NCBI GenBank assembly: GCA_013215985.1
Contig: JABSOL010000008.1
Location: 1-33,311 of the forward strand
DNA length: 33,311 bases
Direction of reading: 5' to 3'
Source of the DNA: Campylobacteraceae bacterium
Lineage (GTDB): Bacteria > Campylobacterota > Campylobacteria > Campylobacterales > Arcobacteraceae
This document shows positions 8,779-18,629 of this stretch, piece after piece. Positions within the stretch are counted from its first letter, which is position 1. Every line of letters starts with the position of its first letter. The notes below the pieces were generated by a model that did no database searches, was not told the DNA's origin, and was given only the letters and a program-made list of their open reading frames with translations. The translations under genes were made by a program, and so were the position numbers.

Positions 8779-9876
8779 ATGAATTTAAGTGATTTTGACA
8801 GAACAAACCATAGTGGATTATATATATCTAAAGAAGCTCATCCTGAATATGGTAAAAAATATATAGTTAGATTTCAACATAATAGAAAACGATATGTTAA
8901 AGTTTTGGGTTATACAAAAAAAGACAATATTACAAAACGCACAGCAATTTCTCAAATGAATGAATTCAAAAAATCTATTACTCTAAAAATTGAAGAAAAT
9001 ACTAATCCTGTTAATGCCGATATTAATGAAGAATTATTAAAAGAACTAAATGAATTAAAAAATATTTTAGGAAATAGTAAAAAAGTGGATAAAAAAACAT
9101 TAAAAGAAGGAATTCAAAAAATTTATAATGCTAACGAGCTTAAAAATTATCAAATTGAATTAATTAAACTTCAAACTTATTTAGAAACTGCAAATAAAAA
9201 AATGATGATTTTATTTGAAGGTAGGGATGCTTCTGGTAAAGGTGGAGCTATTAGACGAATTACTAGATATATGAATAATAAACACTATAGAGTAGTTGCT
9301 TTAGGAAAACCTACCGAGACTCAAAGAAATCAATGGTTTTTTCAAAGATATGTACAGCATTTTCCAACAGGAGGAGAAGCTGTATTATTTGATAGATCTT
9401 GGTATAACAGAGCTATGGTTGAACCAATATTTGGATTTTGTACAAAAGAAGAACATGATATCTTTATGGAAGATGTAGTTAATTTTGAACAAGATTTAGT
9501 AAGACAAAATATGATTTTAGTAAAACTTTATTTTTCTGTTTCTAAAGATGAACAAAAAAGAAGATTTGATAGAAGAATTAAAGATCCTCTAAGACAGTGG
9601 AAATTCTCAGAAGTAGATATGCAAGCTCAAGATTTATGGAGCGAGTTTTCTGAGAAAAAATATGAAATGTTAAGACGAACTAATTCAAGATCAGCACCTT
9701 GGCATATTTTAAGATCTGATAATAAACATGCAGCAAGGCTGGAAGCTATGAAAGTAATTTTAAATTCTGTTGATTATGATGGAAGAAATCCAGATCTTGA
9801 TTTTAAAGTTAATGATAAAATTAATATCTCAGTGCAAAAAGAATTAATGCACATGAGAAAGTCTGAGAACTACTAG
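8779..9876 (+). CDS. Second PPK2 family protein, with an about 90 aa N-terminal extension resembling an integrase arm-binding domain
   Basis: LFEGRDASGKGGAIRRI, FDRSWYNRAMVEPIF, APWHILRSDNKHAARLEAM. N-terminus GLYISKEAHPEYGKKYIVRFQHNRKRYVKVLGYTKKDNITKRTAISQMNEFKKS. Confidence 0.92.
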   Translation: MNLSDFDRTNHSGLYISKEAHPEYGKKYIVRFQHNRKRYVKVLGYTKKDNITKRTAISQMNEFKKSITLKIEENTNPVNADINEELLKELNELKNILGNSKKVDKKTLKEGIQKIYNANELKNYQIELIKLQTYLETANKKMMILFEGRDASGKGGAIRRITRYMNNKHYRVVALGKPTETQRNQWFFQRYVQHFPTGGEAVLFDRSWYNRAMVEPIFGFCTKEEHDIFMEDVVNFEQDLVRQNMILVKLYFSVSKDEQKRRFDRRIKDPLRQWKFSEVDMQAQDLWSEFSEKKYEMLRRTNSRSAPWHILRSDNKHAARLEAMKVILNSVDYDGRNPDLDFKVNDKINISVQKELMHMRKSENY

Positions 9877-9878
9877 AC

Positions 9879-11603
9879 CTACCAAGGAGAAGAAGATTTA
9901 TCTTCTTCTTTAGATTCTACTTTCCTTAATAAAATTGGAACTTGTTTATTCTCTAATTTTTTAAGCCACTTTTTTTCTTCTAAGTCTGAAATTATATTCT
10001 TTTTAATATTCTGAGAACTTTTTTTATTTTCTGACTTTTCACCTTTTGAATCTTTATCTTCTAGTTTTTTATTCTCTTTTGACTTTTTAGGATCTTTTTT
10101 ATTTTCTTGATTCTTTTTATCGTCTTTTTTATTCTTAGATTTATCTCTATCTTTTTGTTCTTGATTCTTTTTGTCTTTATTCTTTTGATCTTTCTGATCT
10201 TTGTTTTGATCTTTTTTCTTTTTCTCTAATTCTTTTTTAACTGTTTCTAGATTTTCTTTTGTTTCTTTATTATCTTTTATTTTTAAAGCTTTTTCATAAG
10301 ATTTTTTTGCTTCTTCTAATTTATTTAGATTTACATAAGTATTTCCCATATTATGGAGTTTTTTATATTCTAAGTCTTCATTCTTATATGTTAATGTTTT
10401 ATCGTATAGTTCTAAAGCTTTTTTATAATCTTTTTGTTTATAAGCAGCATTTGCTTGATTATATAAAGACTCTTCGGAGTTTTGAATTTTTTCATATTCA
10501 TTTTGTGCTTTTTTATAATCTTTATTTTTATAATCTGCATTAGCTTGATTTATTGTCTGGAAATCAAAAAGTCCAGCTTTTAAATTACTAGATGAGAATA
10601 TTAATAAAGTTAAAACTAAAGCTTTTGAAATAGAAGATAAAGATTTAATTGATCTAAAAGAAGAAAAAGATAATAAAAGAAGTAATACAGAAAATCCTAA
10701 AGGATAATAAAATAGTTCAGTATATATCTTATATTTTTTAGAAGATATTTTGTCTTTTTCTATTTTTGTAAATATATCATTTAATACAGCATCTACATCT
10801 TTATCATTCAAAGTATAATTAACATAAGCGCCTGTATTTATAAAAGATAGTTTTTTAATACTTTCATTTCTTTTTATTGTAATGATATTGCCATTTGAAT
10901 CAGTCATATATCCATCTTTTGTAGGAATTGGTGTAGGTTTATTTGAAGCTAGAGATATTGTATAAAGATTTAATTTGTTTTTTTCTAAAAAATCTATTTC
11001 ATCTTTGTATGAAGTATTATTCCCTCCATCACTTAAAAGAATAATATTTTTATGTTCATAATTTTTAAATAATTTATTACTAGCTTCTAGCATAGCATAT
11101 ATATTTGAACCATTATTAAAATCAATTTTTGAATCAAAGTTTTTAACTATATATTTTAATGAATTAAAATCTTGAGTAATAGGAGATAAAATAAAAGCAG
11201 ATTTTGCAAAAATTACTAAACCTAAAGCATTATGTTTTGACTTCTCTATAATCTTTTCTAGTTTTAGTTTTGCCATGTCTAACCTTGTAGGATAAAGGTC
11301 TTGTGCTAACATTGATTTTGATACATCAATAGCAACAACAATAGCATTTAATTCTTGTTTTATACTCTGTTCTTGTTCATTCATAACAGGTCTGCTTAAA
11401 GCTATAATCATAAAAAATATACTTGCAAAAAAAAGAATATTTCTAGAATTTTTTGACATTCCTTGATTTGTAACTCTTAAGTTTTCAATTATTTCTTTTG
11501 AAAAAAGTTTTTCAAAACTATCTTTTTGACTCGAAATTAAATATGCCAATATAAAAAATGGAATAAGCATAAAGTATAATACGTTAATATATAAAAAATC
11601 CAA
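9879..11603 (-). CDS. vWA domain + TPR protein (BatA/BatB + BatC-like) with a highly charged low-complexity C-terminus
   Basis: MIDAS DVSKSMLAQD within NAIVVAIDVSKSM, LLSDGGNNT; TPR-like QANAAYKQKDYKKALELYDKTL and NMGNTYVNLNKLEEAKKSYEKAL; then a Lys/Asp/Asn/Gln/Glu-rich tail. Confidence 0.88.
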   Translation of the reverse strand: MDFLYINVLYFMLIPFFILAYLISSQKDSFEKLFSKEIIENLRVTNQGMSKNSRNILFFASIFFMIIALSRPVMNEQEQSIKQELNAIVVAIDVSKSMLAQDLYPTRLDMAKLKLEKIIEKSKHNALGLVIFAKSAFILSPITQDFNSLKYIVKNFDSKIDFNNGSNIYAMLEASNKLFKNYEHKNIILLSDGGNNTSYKDEIDFLEKNKLNLYTISLASNKPTPIPTKDGYMTDSNGNIITIKRNESIKKLSFINTGAYVNYTLNDKDVDAVLNDIFTKIEKDKISSKKYKIYTELFYYPLGFSVLLLLLSFSSFRSIKSLSSISKALVLTLLIFSSSNLKAGLFDFQTINQANADYKNKDYKKAQNEYEKIQNSEESLYNQANAAYKQKDYKKALELYDKTLTYKNEDLEYKKLHNMGNTYVNLNKLEEAKKSYEKALKIKDNKETKENLETVKKELEKKKKDQNKDQKDQKNKDKKNQEQKDRDKSKNKKDDKKNQENKKDPKKSKENKKLEDKDSKGEKSENKKSSQNIKKNIISDLEEKKWLKKLENKQVPILLRKVESKEEDKSSSPW

Positions 11604-11660
11604 TTGTTTGCCTTTATTTAAAAAGATATTCTATTAAAGGTTTATTAAATATAAGGTAAA

Positions 11661-11690
11661 AATGCTTTAATTATTTCTAATTAAAGCATT
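11661..11690 (-). terminator. Intrinsic terminator for the M14 peptidase gene
   Basis: Minus strand: AATGCTTTAATTA-GAAA-TAATTAAAGCATT followed by TTT; 13-bp perfect stem just after the stop. Confidence 0.75.
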
Positions 11691-11694
11691 TGTT

Positions 11695-13281
11695 CTAATG
11701 TAGTCTAAAAATAGGGTATTGATCACCTTTTACTACAGGTATTATATTAAAAGTTGCATATGAATCTTTTGAGTCAGGTTCAAGTGCTAACATCAGCAGG
11801 TTTGCATTCTTTTGTGCCATTGATACAAGAACTGTTCCTTTTGGAAAAGTTAAAGTTCTTTGTACTAATTTTACTTTTAGAGTATTTCTAAATTCACCTT
11901 CATATATTTTTTTAGAAACTTTGTTAGAAATAATATTAAAAGCTTCAACATTCATTGTTTTTTCTTTATCTAAAACTGTTAGATCTAAACCAAGGTTTTG
12001 AATTTTTTTACTAACATATGAAAATGCGGGAGGAATTACATAAAATCTAGCTCTTTTTCTTGAAAGAGTTATAATAGCATTTGATGAATAGTGATATTCA
12101 ATGTTTTCTCTTATAATTTTATCTTCTGCTACATCAATAAAATCATAATCTTTTTTTCCAACTTTTCTTTTACTTTGAATAATAATATCTTTGTTTCCCC
12201 TTTTACCATTTTCAATTAAATTAATAATTGATGTATTAATAGTTGAAACAATTAAATCTTTATTCTTATATGCTGTATTAAGAATTGATTCATTCATAAT
12301 AAGTTGTGAAAAAACTCGTCTTTTAAAGTTTTGAGATCCAATTGCTACCCCTCTTGTCTCTAAAAGAATAGAGATAGCATTAGTAAGTCCAGCTGCATTT
12401 CTTCCAATTCTTGCAACCATTCCACCTTCTAATCCTATTATTTTGTTCTTTTCCTTTTTAAATGTACCATATACAGCATGAGTTAAATTGTTTTTATCTA
12501 AATCTTTTTCCATTTCTTTTATAACTAAGTTATTAGCTAAATTTCTAATATTAATATCTAAATTTAGATTTCTAGCACTTGCATATAAAGCATCATAAGA
12601 TACAGCATATGATGCTTTTCCTAAGTGTTTAAGGTTTGATCTATATGTTGTAAACTCATGATTATCAACAATAATATGAGCTTCAAATTGATTAAATACT
12701 TTTTTAATCATTTGCATTTCAGGAAGCACTAATTTTACATGGTCTCTATTAAAATCTATGTTTCTTGCACTTCTTCTTTGAAAATAATCAGTTCCATCTA
12801 TATTAAATCTTGGAACAATAATAATATCCATATTTTCAAGCCATGTCTTTGTTTGTTTTTTGTTTTTTTGCATTTTTGCCAATAATGCTAACATTCCTTC
12901 AGCTCCTGCTGGTTCATTTCCATGAATACCACCTTGTAACCATACTCTAATTTTATTTTTAGCATTATTGTTATTGCTTAAATATAAATAAGGTATTTTT
13001 TTGTTTTCTTGTGATTTCCCAAAATATTTTAAGTTAGCCCACTTATTATTTTTAGAAATATCTTCTACAAAACTTATCATTTCATTATATGTAGTAAATT
13101 CAAAGTTCTTGTTTTGTTTTTTTGAAAAAACTGGAGATTCAATAATAATATTATTTTCTGAATAATATTTATTTATTAAAATTTCACTCTCTTGTGTGTA
13201 GTCTGTAGCCTTATCTTGATATTGTGTTGCATTTAACATACCTACGAATACGAAAATAAGGCTCAATGTAATTTTTTTCAT
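11695..13281 (-). CDS. M14-family zinc carboxypeptidase, secreted
   Basis: GGIHGNEPAGAEGMLAL zinc-ligand motif, RFNIDGTDYFQRRSARNIDFNRDH, IIVDNHEFTTYRS. Signal peptide MKKITLSLIFVFVGMLNA, so start set at 13281 instead of 13311. Confidence 0.88.
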   Translation of the reverse strand: MKKITLSLIFVFVGMLNATQYQDKATDYTQESEILINKYYSENNIIIESPVFSKKQNKNFEFTTYNEMISFVEDISKNNKWANLKYFGKSQENKKIPYLYLSNNNNAKNKIRVWLQGGIHGNEPAGAEGMLALLAKMQKNKKQTKTWLENMDIIIVPRFNIDGTDYFQRRSARNIDFNRDHVKLVLPEMQMIKKVFNQFEAHIIVDNHEFTTYRSNLKHLGKASYAVSYDALYASARNLNLDINIRNLANNLVIKEMEKDLDKNNLTHAVYGTFKKEKNKIIGLEGGMVARIGRNAAGLTNAISILLETRGVAIGSQNFKRRVFSQLIMNESILNTAYKNKDLIVSTINTSIINLIENGKRGNKDIIIQSKRKVGKKDYDFIDVAEDKIIRENIEYHYSSNAIITLSRKRARFYVIPPAFSYVSKKIQNLGLDLTVLDKEKTMNVEAFNIISNKVSKKIYEGEFRNTLKVKLVQRTLTFPKGTVLVSMAQKNANLLMLALEPDSKDSYATFNIIPVVKGDQYPIFRLH

Positions 13282-13441
13282 TTCATTCCTTTTATTTTGA
13301 TTTATTAACAATAAAGTTTAACAAAATAAAATAAAAACATTATGTAAAGCTTATATTTATTCTTCTTAAAAAAATGTTTAAAGTTAGCTTTAGTAAATCT
13401 TGGGTAAAATCGCTGTAAATAATATTATATGGAGTGAATTT

Positions 13442-14743
13442 ATGGAATTTAACGCAAAAAGAATAGATACAGCAAATGCAGTAGTAACTGCAAATGTAGA
13501 AAAATCAACAATTGAAAAATCTGTTGATAAATTAGCTAAAGAAGCTGCTAAAACTATGGAAGTTCAAGGTTTTAGAAAAGGTAAAGTACCTGCACACGTT
13601 GTTAAATCAAGATATGGTTCTAAATTAGTTGAAGACGCTGAAGGTGACGTTGTTAGAGAAATCTTAGCATCTGCACTTAAAGAATTAAATATTTCTAATG
13701 AAGAAATTATTGGTGAACCATCAGTTTCTAAATTTGAGAAAAAAGAAAACGGTGATATTGAAATTGAAATCAAAATTACTAACAGACCAAATATTGATTT
13801 AGCTGATTATAAAGCTTTAGTTCCAGCAGTAGAAGATAAAGCTGTAGATGCTAAAGAATTAAAATCAAGATTAGATGAAATTGCTGCTTCTTCAGCTCCT
13901 TTAACTAAACTAAAAAGAAAAAGAGCTGCTAAAGAAAATGACTTTACTGTTATTGACTTTGAAGGTTTTGTTGATGGTGTTGCATTTGATGGTGGAAAAG
14001 GTGAAGCTTATACTTTACAAATTGGTTCTAACTCATTTATTCCAGGATTTGAAGAGCAAATCATTGGTATGAAATATGAAGAGCAAAAAGATGTAGTTGT
14101 TACTTTCCCTTCTGAGTACCAATCAAAAGACTTAGCTGGTAAAGAAGCTACATTCAAAGTTACTTTAATTGAAATTCAAGAAAAAGAAGCTGGTGAATTA
14201 ACTGACGAATTAGCACAAAAAATGCTTCCAGGTGAAGAAAATGTTACTGTTGCAACATTAACTGCTAAAATTGAAGAACAAATGAAAAATGAAGCAAAAG
14301 CTACTTACTATAGAGAAGAGTTAAAACCTGCTTATTTAGATATCTTAGTTGAAAAATTAATTTTTGACTTACCAGAATCTGTAGTTGATCAAGAAATCAA
14401 TTATGCATTAAACAACAAAGTTAAAGATTTAAACGAAGAAGAAATCAAAGCTTTACAAGAAGATCCTAAAAAAGTTGATTCTATGAGAGAAGAATTAAGA
14501 GCAGATTCTGCTAAATCTGTTAAAGCTACATTTATTGTTGATGCTTTAGCTAAAGCTGAAAAAGTAGAAATCTCTGATCAAGAAGTTTCTCAAGTAATTT
14601 ATTACGAAGCAATGCAAATGCAACAAAATCCTCAAGATGTATTAAAACAATACCAAGATGCAGGTTACTTACCAGCAATTAAAATGTCTATGATTGAAGA
14701 TAGAGTTATTTCTAAATTATTAGACGAGAAATTAGGAAAATAA
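13442..14743 (+). CDS. tig: Trigger factor
   Basis: [31 protein letters not shown]..., [23 protein letters not shown]-like [41 protein letters not shown]; clpP follows. Start moved to 13442. Confidence 0.97.
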   Translation: MEFNAKRIDTANAVVTANVEKSTIEKSVDKLAKEAAKTMEVQGFRKGKVPAHVVKSRYGSKLVEDAEGDVVREILASALKELNISNEEIIGEPSVSKFEKKENGDIEIEIKITNRPNIDLADYKALVPAVEDKAVDAKELKSRLDEIAASSAPLTKLKRKRAAKENDFTVIDFEGFVDGVAFDGGKGEAYTLQIGSNSFIPGFEEQIIGMKYEEQKDVVVTFPSEYQSKDLAGKEATFKVTLIEIQEKEAGELTDELAQKMLPGEENVTVATLTAKIEEQMKNEAKATYYREELKPAYLDILVEKLIFDLPESVVDQEINYALNNKVKDLNEEEIKALQEDPKKVDSMREELRADSAKSVKATFIVDALAKAEKVEISDQEVSQVIYYEAMQMQQNPQDVLKQYQDAGYLPAIKMSMIEDRVISKLLDEKLGK

Positions 14744-14745
14744 TT

Positions 14746-15330
14746 ATGAGTTACATTCCATATGTAGTAGAACAGACTGGTCGAGGAGAAAGATCTTACG
14801 ATATTTTCTCTAGACTTCTAAAAGATAGAATTATTATGTTAAGTGGTGAAGTAAACGATAGCGTTGCTTCAACAATTGTTGCTCAACTTCTATTCTTAGA
14901 AGCTGAAGATCCTGAAAAAGATATTTACTTATATATAAACTCTCCAGGTGGAGTTATTACAAGTGGGATGGCAATTTATGATACTATGAATTATATAAAA
15001 GCACATGTTTCGACTATTTGTATAGGACAAGCAGCTTCAATGGGAGCGTTTTTATTATCAGCTGGAGAAAAAGGTAAAAGATATTCTTTACCACATGCTA
15101 GAATTATGATTCACCAACCATCAGGTGGTGCTCAAGGACAATCAACAGATATCCAAATTCAAGCAGCTGAAATTCAAAGAATGAAAGATGAGTTAAACGG
15201 AATCATATCTGAACAAACAGGACAAGATGTAAGTAAAGTTGCAGCTGATACTGAAAGAGATTATTTTATGTCTGCTGATGAAGCTTGCGCATATGGTCTA
15301 GTTGATGAAGTGATTAAAAGTCATAAATAA
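14746..15330 (+). CDS. clpP: ATP-dependent Clp protease proteolytic subunit
   Basis: [62 protein letters not shown]. Confidence 0.98.
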   Translation: MSYIPYVVEQTGRGERSYDIFSRLLKDRIIMLSGEVNDSVASTIVAQLLFLEAEDPEKDIYLYINSPGGVITSGMAIYDTMNYIKAHVSTICIGQAASMGAFLLSAGEKGKRYSLPHARIMIHQPSGGAQGQSTDIQIQAAEIQRMKDELNGIISEQTGQDVSKVAADTERDYFMSADEACAYGLVDEVIKSHK

Positions 15331-15848
15331 TGATTAGAGACGTTTTAACTTATCCAAATCCACTTTTAAGAAAAAAATCTATAGATGTTGTGGAGTTCAA
15401 TGATGAACTTCACACTCTATTAGATGATATGTATGAAACTATGATGGAAAACGCAGGAGTAGGACTTGCAGCTATTCAAGTTGCTGTTCCTTTAAATGTT
15501 TTAATTATATCTTTACCAAATGATGAAGACTTTCAAGATAAGAATGATTTGATCGAAGCTATTAATCCTAAAATTACTCATAAAGATGGTGAGCAAATTT
15601 TTAGTGAAGGGTGTTTAAGTATACCTGGATTTAATGAAGATATAAAAAGAGCCCAGCATATTCTTGTTGAATACAATGATAGAAATGGTAAATTAATAAA
15701 AATTGAAGCTGAAGATTTTCCAGCTGTTGCTTGGCAACATGAACTGGAACATTTAGAAGGTCATGTTTTTATTGAAAACTTATCTGTTACTAAAAGAAAA
15801 AAATTCGAAAAAGAGTGGAAAAAAGAAATGAAGAGTAAAAAGAAGTAA
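15330..15848 (+). CDS. def: Peptide deformylase
   Basis: NAGVGLAAIQV, EGCLSIPG, WQHELEHLEGHVF; start overlaps the clpP stop by 1 nt. Confidence 0.97.
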   Translation: MIRDVLTYPNPLLRKKSIDVVEFNDELHTLLDDMYETMMENAGVGLAAIQVAVPLNVLIISLPNDEDFQDKNDLIEAINPKITHKDGEQIFSEGCLSIPGFNEDIKRAQHILVEYNDRNGKLIKIEAEDFPAVAWQHELEHLEGHVFIENLSVTKRKKFEKEWKKEMKSKKK

Positions 15849-15858
15849 TTCTTTTTAC
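15835..15858 (+). terminator. Hairpin spanning the def stop codon
   Basis: GTAAAAAGAA-GTAA-TTCTTTTTAC, 10-bp perfect arms at the convergent boundary. Confidence 0.45.
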
Positions 15859-15894
15859 CTTTCATTCTTTTATTTTATCCTCAAACTACAAATC

Positions 15895-16917
15895 CTAAAC
15901 CTTAAAATTTAAAGCAGATATTAATCCCGCTTTTGTACCCTCATTATTTAAAAAAATTGAAGTAGATTCTAATTGTGCAATACTTGTAGTTATATCTTTT
16001 TTATATACAAATGAAGAAGCAATATCATTTAAATAAATTGCTCCAATATCGGCTGAAGCTAAAGATATCAATGTGTTCTCACCTTTTTCATTTTTAGACC
16101 ATACAAGTAAATTTTTATAAATATCATCATTCTCATCAATAAAGTCATTTTTATCTTTGTCATACTCTCTTAACTCCTTAAAAGCATTGTTAGTAGATGG
16201 ACCAAATAACTCACTTCCATTATCTATTTTATTATTATTGTTTTTATCAATTGCTAAATAAGAAGCATTTTTTAGCAGTGGAATTAAATCCATCTTTCCA
16301 TCATTATTTAAATCAAATTCAAAACTCATATCACTTAAAGAATCAAATGTATTTGTTGAATGTGATATAACTAAAGGATCAAAAAAAATAGCTTGATTAA
16401 AACTTATTCTTTTTTTATGTTTTTCATAAAATTCTTGAGTAAATGAAATATCTAAATTAATATTTATATCTTTATCTTTTGTTTTAATATTAATAGATGA
16501 AGAAAAATCAATTGTAGATTTTTTATAATATTCATATGAAGACTCGTAAATAAAAGATGATTTAATTTCATTAATATTATGATTTAAAGAATTCTTCTTT
16601 TCTTTTTTTATAGATTCTGCTTTAATATTAATTCTATCTTTATCATCAACATATTCTTCTGGTTGTAGTTTTATTTTCTTTTTTAAAAAAGTTTCTAATA
16701 TTATTTCAACAAGAAATTTTTGTACATAATCTTTTATTGATAAATCGGCTTCATTATTAAGCACTTCTTTTAATACTTTATTACTTTTTGCCTCATTAAT
16801 TTGATTTAAGTTTTTTAATGAAGCTTGAAAAGAAGAGAAGACATTTGTTTCTAAATTAACTTTGTTTTGTGTAAAACTTTTATTTTGCATATGTATCTCA
16901 GATGATAGAATATTCAT
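15895..16917 (-). CDS. Hypothetical protein with EF-hand-like Ca2+-binding loops
   Basis: Loops DLNNDGKMDLI, DKNNNNKIDNGSELFGPSTNNAFKELREYDKDKNDFIDENDDIYKNLLVW. No signal peptide evident. Confidence 0.7.
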   Translation of the reverse strand: MNILSSEIHMQNKSFTQNKVNLETNVFSSFQASLKNLNQINEAKSNKVLKEVLNNEADLSIKDYVQKFLVEIILETFLKKKIKLQPEEYVDDKDRINIKAESIKKEKKNSLNHNINEIKSSFIYESSYEYYKKSTIDFSSSINIKTKDKDININLDISFTQEFYEKHKKRISFNQAIFFDPLVISHSTNTFDSLSDMSFEFDLNNDGKMDLIPLLKNASYLAIDKNNNNKIDNGSELFGPSTNNAFKELREYDKDKNDFIDENDDIYKNLLVWSKNEKGENTLISLASADIGAIYLNDIASSFVYKKDITTSIAQLESTSIFLNNEGTKAGLISALNFKV

Positions 16918-17088
16918 AAGAACTCCTTTTATATATTTATATGATAGAACAATAAAAAATATAAATAAAGTAATAAAGAATAAAATTATCTAATATTTAG
17001 AATATAGAGTCTGTTTTAAGTTAGAAATAAGAATTGAACATAAATATTTCTGTTATATACTAACAAAAATATTTATATGATTTAAAAC

Positions 17089-17622
17089 TTATTTATTTTT
17101 ATTTAAACCTTCTTCGTGAGAAGAAGAATGACCTTTGTCATTTAATAATAAAGTTTGTCTATCTTGAGATATTTTATAAGCAGCTCCAAAACCTAAAACA
17201 AAGTTTCCTTCTCTAAGTGTTAGTTTGTAAAATCTTGAATCTTTCATCATTGAAAAAAATGATACTTTATCTTCAAATCTTTTTTTAAATAAATTATGAA
17301 TTTTTTCTTCTCTATCATCATTTTCAGAAAACTTTTCGGCTTCAGCTTTAAAGTACATTCTTCTTCTTGCGTAAATATGATCAGTTTTACTTTCATCTTC
17401 TAATAACATAACATGAGCTTTTTTTGTAGCATTCATATTATGTGAATGATTTACAGCAGTAGAAATAAATACATAAAAATTGCCTTCTTCATCTTCTACA
17501 AAAGGAGAATAAGATACAAAAGGTTCACCATCTGCGCTTACTGTAGATAATAAAAGTGATTGAATATTCTCAATAAACGGTTTTAACTCTTTTTTTGCAT
17601 CTTCTATACTTGTTCTTTTCAT
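17089..17622 (-). CDS. HutZ/HugZ-like heme utilization protein (pyridoxamine 5'-phosphate oxidase-like fold)
   Basis: LLLSTVSADGEPFVSYSPFVEDEEGNFYVFISTAVNHSHNM, DESKTDHIYARRRMYF, REGNFVLGFGAAYKI. Confidence 0.82.
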   Translation of the reverse strand: MKRTSIEDAKKELKPFIENIQSLLLSTVSADGEPFVSYSPFVEDEEGNFYVFISTAVNHSHNMNATKKAHVMLLEDESKTDHIYARRRMYFKAEAEKFSENDDREEKIHNLFKKRFEDKVSFFSMMKDSRFYKLTLREGNFVLGFGAAYKISQDRQTLLLNDKGHSSSHEEGLNKNK

Positions 17623-17953
17623 ATATAACCCTTAGTTTTTTCCACTTTACAAAAATATTACTTAATATTAAACATTAGATTCTTCTAATTAAAATTATTA
17701 AGCGATATAAAATTAAATTGTTAATAAATAATTTAATTATTTATTAACATAATATGAGTATAATAATCTTCATAATTATATTTGACTTTTACTTTATAAA
17801 TTTGATTAAGAGATTTTTTTAAATTCTAGGCAAAAATATTAGAAGATTTAATATTATGTACTTTTGTACACGTATATATCGCTTTAAATAGAATTAAGAG
17901 TAAATTGTCTGCAAAAAGGATATAATATAAAAATTTATAACAAAGAGAGAAAA

Positions 17954-18613
17954 ATGAAATATTTACTTGTTTTTATTGGCGCGTTATTCATTAATGCTTG
18001 TTCGTCAAAAGTGGCAGTTGTTGAAATTGATGAAAAATTTGCAATTGTATCAGATACAAAAAGTAAAAAAGTTGATTTTGTTTATGATAATGTTTTTAAC
18101 TATAGTGAAAAATATTATAAAATTAAATTAAAAAATAAATATGGAATGGTAAGTAAAGCAGATCAAAGAGTAATTGTTGCTCCTGTTTATGATTCAATCT
18201 CTAATTTATATAATGGATACGCTCTTGTTGAAAGAGATGGTAAATATGGAGTTTTAAACAAAGATATGAAGGGTGTTTTAAAAACACAATATGAAGAAAT
18301 CACTATTTTAGATAGTGATAAATTTATTGTTAAAAATAATTCTTTATATGCTTGTATAGACAAAAATGGTAAGTATGATTTAAAAGCAAAATACAATATG
18401 ATTTATAATGTTGTAGAAGGTTTTGCGAGAATCGAACTTGATAATAAATGGGGATTTATAAATTCTCAATGTGAAATAACAACTAATCTAAAATATGATT
18501 TTGCAGATGACTATAAAAATGGTTATGCTCAAGTTAAACTTGATAAAAAATGGACATATTTAGATGTAAACTCAGAAGAAGTTGTTAATAATAACTTTTC
18601 ACAAGTAAAATAA
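17954..18613 (+). CDS. WG-repeat-containing lipoprotein
   Basis: Lipobox-like MKYLLVFIGALFINAC/SSK; WG-like repeats NKYGMV, GKYGVLNK, NKWGFINSQ, KKWTYLDVNS. Confidence 0.78.
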   Translation: MKYLLVFIGALFINACSSKVAVVEIDEKFAIVSDTKSKKVDFVYDNVFNYSEKYYKIKLKNKYGMVSKADQRVIVAPVYDSISNLYNGYALVERDGKYGVLNKDMKGVLKTQYEEITILDSDKFIVKNNSLYACIDKNGKYDLKAKYNMIYNVVEGFARIELDNKWGFINSQCEITTNLKYDFADDYKNGYAQVKLDKKWTYLDVNSEEVVNNNFSQVK

Positions 18614-18629
18614 TTTTAAGGAATAGTAA

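Noticed and set aside
10000-10260. Repeat array in the vWA-TPR gene 3' part
   Set aside because: Imperfect codon-level low complexity (Lys/Asp/Asn/Gln) rather than a defined tandem repeat unit.
10259-10543. ORF 94 aa on + strand
   Set aside because: Antisense to the Lys-rich TPR region; Phe/Leu/Tyr-rich artefact.
13564-13773. ORF 69 aa on - strand
   Set aside because: Antisense inside tig; no supporting signals.
18187-18396. ORF 69 aa on - strand
   Set aside because: Antisense inside the WG-repeat gene; repeats in the product mirror the sense repeats.
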